Assembly (NCBI GenBank): GCA_041658405.1
Contig: JBBAAG010000012.1
Coordinates: forward strand, 1 to 48,971
Direction of reading: 5' to 3'
DNA length: 48,971 nt
Source: Elusimicrobiota bacterium
Lineage (GTDB): Bacteria > Elusimicrobiota > UBA5214 > JBBAAG01
Numbering within the stretch: position 1 is the stretch's first letter; every line of letters starts with the position of its first letter. Under the pieces are notes generated by a model. The model made no database searches. It worked only from the letters and a program-made list of their open reading frames with translations, and was not told where the DNA came from. The position numbers were made by a program, and so were the translations under genes. Shown in pieces: positions 43,191 to 48,971 of the stretch.

Positions 43191-44018
43191 TCATTCTTTT
43201 TTTCTCTCTATATTTGTTTCTTCTGCTTTCTTAAGTTCTTCTTGCATTTCCTGATATTCTAATTCTTGTAATCTCTTTTTGCTCTTTTTATCTCCAATTT
43301 CTCTCAAAATTCCTTTTGCAATATTTTTCACATAATAATTTTCAGACTTAAGCATTTCATCTATCCTAGATAATATAAATTCTTTATCTCCTAACTCAAA
43401 AAGACAATACGTCGCTTTAGCACAAACTACTTCATCTTTATGATGTAACAATTCCGTTAATATTTGTTTAGTATTAAACTCTTTATAATATTCTCTATAA
43501 CCTCTATGCGGAATCACAGACGTATCAATTTTATCTTCATATAAAATTTCAAGATGACCTTCTCGGGCATATTTCTCTAGTAATGTGATTATTTCTTTTG
43601 AACCATACCCATTTTTAAGCAACAACATGGCAGCTAGTATTTTATATTTTCCATTTTTTACGTATTCTTTGATAAATGGTAAAGCCATATCAGTATCTTT
43701 TATTCTTATCAATGACTTAAGAGCAGCTTCTTTCACATCCCCTGTTTCATTTTCGTCTTGGACTATTTTTATTAATGGCTCAATAATTTTCTTATCTTCT
43801 GAAACGCCAATATCATAAATTAGACGCCATCTTCTTTCTCCTTTTGCTGTTTTTAATTTTTCTAATAATTTAGGAAGGTTTTTCTTTATTTCTTCTTTTC
43901 GTTTTTGCTGTTCAATAATAAATTGTTTTCCTGATTTCTGATTTTCTTCTGCAAACACATTACAATTTCCAATAACAAAAAAACATACTGTCAGCAAACC
44001 TATAATATAATTCTTCAT
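43191..44018 (-). CDS. HEAT-repeat exported protein
   Basis: 275 residues from ATG 44018 (GGGAAGG eight bases upstream; GTG 44027 also possible). Signal peptide (YIIGLLTVCFFVIGNCNVFA). Helical repeats such as VKEAALKSLIRIKD, VCAKATYCLFELGD and VKNIAKGILREIGD are HEAT-type, a protein-binding scaffold. The ends are Lys/Glu-rich and helical. Role unknown. Confidence 0.75.
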   Translation of the reverse strand: MKNYIIGLLTVCFFVIGNCNVFAEENQKSGKQFIIEQQKRKEEIKKNLPKLLEKLKTAKGERRWRLIYDIGVSEDKKIIEPLIKIVQDENETGDVKEAALKSLIRIKDTDMALPFIKEYVKNGKYKILAAMLLLKNGYGSKEIITLLEKYAREGHLEILYEDKIDTSVIPHRGYREYYKEFNTKQILTELLHHKDEVVCAKATYCLFELGDKEFILSRIDEMLKSENYYVKNIAKGILREIGDKKSKKRLQELEYQEMQEELKKAEETNIERKKE

Positions 44019-44051
44019 CTTTTTCACCTTCCCTTAAAATTCTCAACAAAT

Positions 44052-44089
44052 AAAAAACCTCGAGATAAAATTAAAATATCACCGAGGTT
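44052..44089 (-). terminator. Rho-independent terminator behind the M23 gene
   Basis: On the minus strand AACCTCG and CGAGGTT form a 7-bp stem with a 20-base loop, followed by a T-run. It would end the transcript from 45765-44264 and isolate the HEAT gene. Confidence 0.7.
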
Positions 44090-44153
44090 ACACATATAAA
44101 TCGAACACGAACAACTCTTTATTGTTAAACTCTTTTTGATTGTTTGTCTGCTT

Positions 44154-44197
44154 CTACCTGACTTCACTAATTTCTCGCTTTCAATTGGTTTAAATTA
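44154..44197. repeat. 44-bp repeat, copy B (partner 8362-8405)
   Basis: One mismatch to copy A. The rest of 44090-44263 shows no gene. Confidence 0.75.
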
Positions 44198-44263
44198 CTC
44201 CAATCTCTCTTAACATTTCTTACGTACCCAATAATTACTATTTAGAGCACCAGCACATAATAT

Positions 44264-44692
44264 TTATGTGGCCATTTGTCCTGACCACAAAATTATAGCT
44301 TTAGATTGCTTTACATTATTTGGGTTACTTGGATCTACTAACGTTGCATTTCGTAATTCCCAATTCCCTGACGTTACCGGTAAAGTACCTGTTCCTGTGA
44401 ATACATGAAGATACGTAAAATCCCCTAAGCTTCCATGGATTCTAATATACCATCCTTTATCATAATCAATGGCTTGAGCTGTTCCACCTTCTACCGGGGT
44501 AATGGAACTTCCATACGACCCTCCGTAATCAATCCCTCTATGAAACCATGTACCTGTGCTAACATTGCGGGGACCATAATCTGATGTTATTGGCCAAGAC
44601 CATGGAGTTGATATAATGGGTTCAATAGAAAATATTATTGATGGATACCACAAGAATAAGCAACACAAAATAAATCGATATTTATTTTTCAT
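44264..44692 (-). CDS. Truncated M23 (LytM-like) peptidase
   Basis: 142 residues. Signal peptide (FILCCLFLWYPSIIFS), then the start of an M23 domain: WPITSDYGPRN, HRGIDYG with His51 and Asp55, and TYLHVF with His96. The protein stops at WSGQMAT, before the HxH motif that supplies the last zinc ligand in this family. It is therefore probably inactive or a fragment. ATG overlaps the stop of the gene before it by four bases. Confidence 0.75.
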   Translation of the reverse strand: MKNKYRFILCCLFLWYPSIIFSIEPIISTPWSWPITSDYGPRNVSTGTWFHRGIDYGGSYGSSITPVEGGTAQAIDYDKGWYIRIHGSLGDFTYLHVFTGTGTLPVTSGNWELRNATLVDPSNPNNVKQSKAIILWSGQMAT

Positions 44693-45765
44693 TTGTTTAT
44701 CTCCGGCAATTGTTTAATATCAATAATTTTAAAAGTTCTTTTATCATCCTGGGATATTTTAGCTTTATCATTATCAAGTATATCCTTGACATACAAACGT
44801 GCATCTTCCAATATATGTACATTTTTTGTGTCACCACTAATAAATAATGCCCCCTCTTTTATATTGACCAGAATATAATTTGGATACCAATTCATATTAT
44901 AAACTTCCACTTCTCTTGATAACTCAATTTCTTTTCCTTCTTGGTCATATATTTTAAGCCCATTTTTACCATTCAATTGAAAACATATTATTTTACCGCT
45001 ACCTGAATATTCTAATGACAAAATTCCCCAATCACCGTCTATAAAATCACTTGGATTCTCAAATCTTTCTACTGTTTTTGTCCACAAAACTTTTCCTGTA
45101 GCATCATATAAAACAAGTTTTTCTTCAAATAATGTTATTAATGGGTCATAAGATTTGTTTTCCTTCTGTTTTTTAACTTTATCTTCTTCTTCTTTTGTTT
45201 GCGGTTCCCACTTTTCATAAACTTTTTCATCCACTAGTGCTAATTGTCCAGTATTAGACACCAGCGCATTTCTATAGACATTTCTCTTACATAAATGCGT
45301 TTTATTCCAGTTTTGAGTAATTATAGTTTCTGATGGTTTCCATCCGTCTGTGGCTGATAAAACTATTTCTTTTAACAATTTCCCTTGTTTATCATAAAAT
45401 CTTAATAGATTTGGATTAATATCGTTACATACCCAGTTTTTAGATTTATTTTCAAGTTCTTCAAATTTCTTCAGTAGACCTTTTTTTTCTGCTTCTTCAT
45501 ATGAATTAAGTCCTAATTGATCTTTCAATAATTTTTGTTCTTTAGCGTATACATAATCATTTTTTTCATGGTCTGTGACCATTCTACGACCAATTTCTTT
45601 ACTTTCTTTGTCAAAAAAAACCATTTCGACAGTTTCTTTACGTATTATAGGTCCTTCTATTTGTTTTTTTAACACTCCTTGTTCAAGGTCTATCACATCA
45701 CTTTTAGCCAAACTCACCAAAAGAAACAGAATAAATAAAACGTTCATACCAACTAACTTTCTCAT
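44689..45765 (-). CDS. Exported protein of unknown function
   Basis: 358 residues from ATG 45765, chosen for AAGGAG eight bases upstream; the frame is open to 45837. Signal peptide (LVGMNVLFILFLLVSLAKS). The rest is beta-rich with repeated strands such as LLRFYDKQGKLLKEIVL, LVLYDATGKVLWTKTV and GLKIYDQEGKEIEL, suggesting a propeller-like fold. It leads the pair with the truncated peptidase. Confidence 0.6.
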   Translation of the reverse strand: MRKLVGMNVLFILFLLVSLAKSDVIDLEQGVLKKQIEGPIIRKETVEMVFFDKESKEIGRRMVTDHEKNDYVYAKEQKLLKDQLGLNSYEEAEKKGLLKKFEELENKSKNWVCNDINPNLLRFYDKQGKLLKEIVLSATDGWKPSETIITQNWNKTHLCKRNVYRNALVSNTGQLALVDEKVYEKWEPQTKEEEDKVKKQKENKSYDPLITLFEEKLVLYDATGKVLWTKTVERFENPSDFIDGDWGILSLEYSGSGKIICFQLNGKNGLKIYDQEGKEIELSREVEVYNMNWYPNYILVNIKEGALFISGDTKNVHILEDARLYVKDILDNDKAKISQDDKRTFKIIDIKQLPEINK

Positions 45766-46022
45766 CAACTTTTTCTCCTTCTTTGTTAATGTTTTAATAA
45801 TCATATTCAAGACACCAAAATCCCTTAAAACGTTCAAATAAAAAATCCCTACTCATTTTTTTACATACAACATTACTTGCAGATTCCTTAGGTACAACGA
45901 TTCAATGAAGTATTTTGAATCTACTAAAACAATACTAACAAGCACTGCGGTTGTTGTCAAGGCAACAATGTGGGGCGTTGTAGTATGATAAAATAAGCCC
46001 GGATATTAGGGATGTAGTGGTG
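45766..46022. other. Gene-free stretch
   Basis: No supported coding sequence. It holds the upstream region of the exported protein gene; a short TTAGGTAC-ACG sequence near 45890 also occurs near 8570. The HTH remnant begins just after it. Confidence 0.4.
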
Positions 46023-46141
46023 GGTGGCCGTGTCCGCGAGCTGGCCGCAGAAATGTGTGCTTAGAGTGGAAGAAGGGAAAGAGAATCCGGATATCGGGGT
46101 CGCGCTAAGTATTGCAAGGGGGTTGGGTGTGAATGTGGGTT
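46023..46141 (+). pseudogene. Broken XRE-family HTH regulator
   Basis: One plus-strand frame encodes VRELAAEM and the next encodes LRVEEGKENPDIGVALSIAR followed by GLGVNV. Together they are the start and end of an XRE/Cro HTH, with the middle lost and a frameshift between. The end runs into the restriction gene coming from the other strand. Type II R-M systems often have such a controller. Confidence 0.6.
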
Positions 46142-46976
46142 ATAATTTATTTTCTTCAAGATTATCAGGAGGATTAATACCTAAGTATTCCCTATATATA
46201 CTGTCCTTATAATCTTTACCGATTTCATTAATTGCATCAATAAATGCTTTATACGTTCCAAGCCCACCAATTTTTTCCCAAAATTCAGTTCCTATTAAAA
46301 CAACCTTGTCTGTTTTCATATTAAACCATCTGGCAGGAAAACTCCATGAATAATTTTCTCGTTTTCCGTAAGGGTTATATGGTAAAGCATAGTAGGCATC
46401 ATCAATCTGACATGGTTCCATACTGTAAAGTTTGAGTATCTTTTCCTTACTTACTTTTGTTTGGTCACTATTTGGCAAGGGGGCTTTTAATTCAAAAGCA
46501 TATTTTTTACAATTCTGTCTATCCTCAGCATAAACATCACAAATAACGGTGACTGGAATAATTTTAGATGATTTCCCTTCTAAAATATATTTTAATTCTT
46601 GTTCCCAATCCGGTTTTATACGTTTTTTTCCTTTTTCAGAATGTTCTAGATTATTCAAAACTTCCTGTATTCTACGTAGTCTTTCAGAATTTACTTTTCC
46701 AATAATCTTATGATCTCTGTCTCCATAGCCAAGACCTTTATTAGCAGCAACAATAGCTAGTTTTTCCCACACATCACCAAAAGGAGTCACAAACCTTCTT
46801 TCAAAATGAGAACCCTTAAATATTTCATCCGGAACAAGAGCTGCATATAATGGTTTTTTTGATTTATGATCTTCTTTTACAAACGGGTCGTTTACTAAAA
46901 CATTATTCATTACCCTGTCCATCATGCTTTTCACGACAGATTGAATTGCTATTTTCATTTCTTGTTCTTTAGTCAT
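46140..46976 (-). CDS. TdeIII-like type II restriction endonuclease
   Basis: 278 residues. FERRFVTPFGDVWEKLA at the N-terminal third and the block YAFELKAPLPNSDQTK (Glu162-x-Lys164) plus FPARWFNMK and GTEFWEKIGG fit the TdeIII family as I recall it. Asp147 is a possible partner in a PD-(D/E)xK active site. The ATG overlaps the methyltransferase stop by four bases, so both are made together. Target sequence unknown from this data. Confidence 0.75.
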   Translation of the reverse strand: MTKEQEMKIAIQSVVKSMMDRVMNNVLVNDPFVKEDHKSKKPLYAALVPDEIFKGSHFERRFVTPFGDVWEKLAIVAANKGLGYGDRDHKIIGKVNSERLRRIQEVLNNLEHSEKGKKRIKPDWEQELKYILEGKSSKIIPVTVICDVYAEDRQNCKKYAFELKAPLPNSDQTKVSKEKILKLYSMEPCQIDDAYYALPYNPYGKRENYSWSFPARWFNMKTDKVVLIGTEFWEKIGGLGTYKAFIDAINEIGKDYKDSIYREYLGINPPDNLEENKL

Positions 46977-48160
46977 ATTTTTTGCCAGATTAAAATGCTT
47001 TCATAAAAAGGAGTGCTTCTTCTGCCTGTTCTTCTGTTTACGTGACGGTTAATCACTTTAATTTCTTTAAACCCAACCACATCAGGTTTATATAAACCAA
47101 ATTTGTCGTGCACAACTATTAATACAAGCCCGTTTTGCGTCATATAATTTCTTGTATGTAAAAGAACATCATTAATACCTTTTATATATTCATGTTTTGC
47201 TTTTTCTGATTGTCCGTTCTTCGCTGCGCCTATTTCTTTAATCTCATTATTCTGTAGCCCTAGAAGTTCATAAGCATATTTATGTTGTTCGTGATAGTCT
47301 ATTAAACCAATATATGGGGGCGAAGTGAAAACCATGTCGATTCCTTTTGGCAAATCTACTTTCCTAGAATCTGCATGATTAACAGTAACGTTTGCTTTTG
47401 TACGAATAACAGAAAATTCTTTTATTCTTTCAAGGGTATCTAAAGTATAGTGAGACAAAAATTTATATGCACTTGTAACTGGTTTACAGGTTCTGTTGTG
47501 TTTATAACAGAAATAAGGTTGTACTTGAGGCATTTTTGGAAAATCTAAATCAAAATGAGTAACCATCCTAGCAGAACGTGCGGAACGGGAAAGGATAATT
47601 TTGAATAAATCCTTATAGGTATAATTCTTAATCAGGCTTAGATAAAACAAAAGCTCTTTTTGTGTGTTTGGTGCAAACCATGTTTTAATATACTGGTTTT
47701 GTGTTATGTTATGCCCACTATTGTTTGTTAAGTTATTACTCATGTATATGCTTAATTTATTTAAAATATCCTTAACTTCTTTTTCAAGAAGAAAGATGTT
47801 ATATTCCGAGGTTTTCACCTTAGAAAGTAATGTGTTAAAGATAGAGATATCGGTACCGATTGAAGCAATACCTAAAGCATTTGCTTCAACTAGGGTCGTA
47901 CCAGACCCGCAAAAAGGATCATAGACTACCTTTGGGTTGTATTTCCTTAAAAATACTTCAGCAAGCTGAGGGATAAACTTACCCATATATGGATGAAGCC
48001 TGTGAACATGTTTTGTTCTTTGCATTTCAGGCAAATCGCGTTCTCGCCAGTTAAGATTTAGATCTTCAATATTTGTGTTTGTATTTATGCGAGCAAAATC
48101 CGTAAACGGATTACGTTTATATTGTTTGGCGATATTTTGAGCAATTACATTGTCGTACAT
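46973..48160 (-). CDS. DNA methyltransferase of the R-M pair (N4/N6 amino type)
   Basis: 395 residues with AAGGTAGG upstream. Motif I is DPFCGSGT (81-88), preceded by a motif X-like HPYMGKFIPQLAEVFL; motif IV is TSPPY (279-283). TSPPY suggests N4-cytosine methylation, though adenine methylation cannot be excluded. It protects host DNA from the enzyme encoded next to it. Confidence 0.85.
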   Translation of the reverse strand: MYDNVIAQNIAKQYKRNPFTDFARINTNTNIEDLNLNWRERDLPEMQRTKHVHRLHPYMGKFIPQLAEVFLRKYNPKVVYDPFCGSGTTLVEANALGIASIGTDISIFNTLLSKVKTSEYNIFLLEKEVKDILNKLSIYMSNNLTNNSGHNITQNQYIKTWFAPNTQKELLFYLSLIKNYTYKDLFKIILSRSARSARMVTHFDLDFPKMPQVQPYFCYKHNRTCKPVTSAYKFLSHYTLDTLERIKEFSVIRTKANVTVNHADSRKVDLPKGIDMVFTSPPYIGLIDYHEQHKYAYELLGLQNNEIKEIGAAKNGQSEKAKHEYIKGINDVLLHTRNYMTQNGLVLIVVHDKFGLYKPDVVGFKEIKVINRHVNRRTGRRSTPFYESILIWQKI

Positions 48161-48233
48161 AGTAAACCTACCTTAAACCATATCATAAAATTTATTATAT
48201 CATATCCTTGAAAAGCAAATCTTGGTTTTATTT

Positions 48234-48968
48234 CTATAGATCACCTTCTACTACTTCTTCTTCATTATTGTCATCTGAGTTATCGGATAATATAGTTGCA
48301 AACTTCAAGGTGTGACTGTCAGGTTTTTTATTGTCCGGTAGTTCGTTTATTTTAAGTTTTAATGGCATAGGAGTTGCGATGCCGCTAAAAATACACGTTC
48401 CGACTGATAAAGTGGGTATAGACTCTTCAGTTATTTTGTCTATATAGGAAACAGCGTTCCCAATTGTTAAAAGGTCTCTTTCATTGATGAGTTGATGAAT
48501 AAAGTAATTATGTGCTTGAGAAATTATAGTGTCGGATATGTCATTAGGTCTTTGACTTGCAATAGTAACAAAAACACCGAATTTTCGTCCTTCTTTGATA
48601 ATCTCTTCAAAAGTTTCTAATCGATAATCTTTCCAGTCTTCAGTCTCTCTAAAAGACGTTTTGGATAAAATATTATGGGCTTCATCAATAATAATATTCA
48701 ATGTTTTTTTGTTGTTTTCCTTTTTATGTTCGTTATATAGTTTTTTTGCTATTAGTAATGGTATAGTTTTTCGCATATCCAAATTAACATCATGTAGGTT
48801 TATTATAGAACAGTTGAATTCCTTCCAAAAATTAGGACTTTCTTCGACTTGGAAAGTGCTATACTGCTCCCATATAAGATTATAGCAGAAATTGGTAGAA
48901 TAAAGCCTCTGGAAAATGGAGGCAAAAAAGTATGGGGTATCGTAAATGGGACAGCGAAACGAAGTTTC
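48234..48968 (-). CDS. HerA-like ATPase, C-terminal part (5' end missing or cut)
   Basis: From about 48850 down, the frame reads FNCSIINLHDVNLDMRK, then a Walker B LNIIIDEAHN, GRKFGVFVTIASQRPNDISD and a C-terminal beta region: the second half of a HerA/DUF87 ATPase. Walker A and the N-terminal barrel are not in the window. The frame stays open upstream to a TGA at 48969-48971 without an ATG, and bases above about 48870 have no HerA likeness I can see, so the gene may be truncated by a rearrangement. HerA proteins often sit next to defence or R-M genes, as here. A TTG at 48782 could start a shortened product. Confidence 0.7.
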   Translation of the reverse strand, partial: ETSFRCPIYDTPYFFASIFQRLYSTNFCYNLIWEQYSTFQVEESPNFWKEFNCSIINLHDVNLDMRKTIPLLIAKKLYNEHKKENNKKTLNIIIDEAHNILSKTSFRETEDWKDYRLETFEEIIKEGRKFGVFVTIASQRPNDISDTIISQAHNYFIHQLINERDLLTIGNAVSYIDKITEESIPTLSVGTCIFSGIATPMPLKLKINELPDNKKPDSHTLKFATILSDNSDDNNEEEVVEGDL

Positions 48969-48971
48969 TCA

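Noticed and set aside
48853..48971. Plus-strand coding sequence at the right edge
   Set aside because: The translation looks protein-like but is short, has no start and no family I can name; mentioned only under the HerA finding.

Overview
The window is a large conjugative plasmid, or a plasmid-derived element, from an uncultured Gram-negative host. The evidence is a plasmid backbone: ParA with a ribbon-helix-helix partner, two replication initiators each beside its own ~22-bp iteron array, a MobF-type relaxase, a VirD4 coupling protein and a VirB-like type IV secretion operon. Outer-membrane barrels, lipoproteins, a giant surface protein ending in a YPNPFNP-type (FlgD/T9SS-like) domain and fibres with VGIGTTNP repeats point to a didermic lineage such as Elusimicrobiota or a neighbouring candidate phylum. 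That placement is inference; there is no rRNA or tRNA to test it. Nearly every gene lies on the minus strand.

Layout. 1-8.4 kb: a polymorphic-toxin island of short RHS proteins with divergent tips, candidate immunity genes, a tip fragment, an IS remnant and two chimeric genes. One chimera joins an MshEN (PilB/GspE N-terminal) domain to an RHS core and is present twice; the other joins a subtilase propeptide to an RHS-like tip. 8.6-13.8 kb: transfer initiation, with a small protein, an extraordinary relaxase (MobF, then SLOG, phosphoribosyltransferase, RadC and a degenerate RadC) and a winged-helix regulator. 13.8-18.8 kb: backbone module 1, with a MORN lipoprotein, a small membrane protein, Rep1, iteron array 1, a free-standing SLOG protein, the RHH protein and ParA. 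19.2-20.9 kb: accessory genes, a DUF4145 protein and a small protein/retropepsin pair bracketed by a 37-bp direct repeat of the virD4 end. 20.97-33.3 kb: a single operon running Rep2, barrel-TPR protein, VirB2, B3, B4, B5, B6, B8, B9-like, B10 and D4, with iteron array 2 ahead of Rep2.

33.3-41.8 kb: surface proteins, with a 1537-residue repeat protein and an AraC regulator facing a plus-strand pair of secreted/fibre genes. 41.9-43.0 kb: a sigma-region-4-like protein and a second small protein/retropepsin pair. 43.2-45.8 kb: a HEAT-repeat protein, a truncated M23 peptidase and an exported protein. 46.0-48.97 kb: a broken XRE regulator, a TdeIII-like restriction enzyme, its methyltransferase and the C-terminal part of a HerA-like ATPase.

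The most unusual material is the helicase-less multidomain relaxase and its stand-alone SLOG paralogue, the two matched initiator/iteron sets, the partition heptads embedded in the RHH coding sequence, the barrel-TPR protein inside the secretion operon, and the repeated formation of chimeric genes in the RHS island. Both ends of the window are cut inside genes; the left end lies exactly in a repeated segment.
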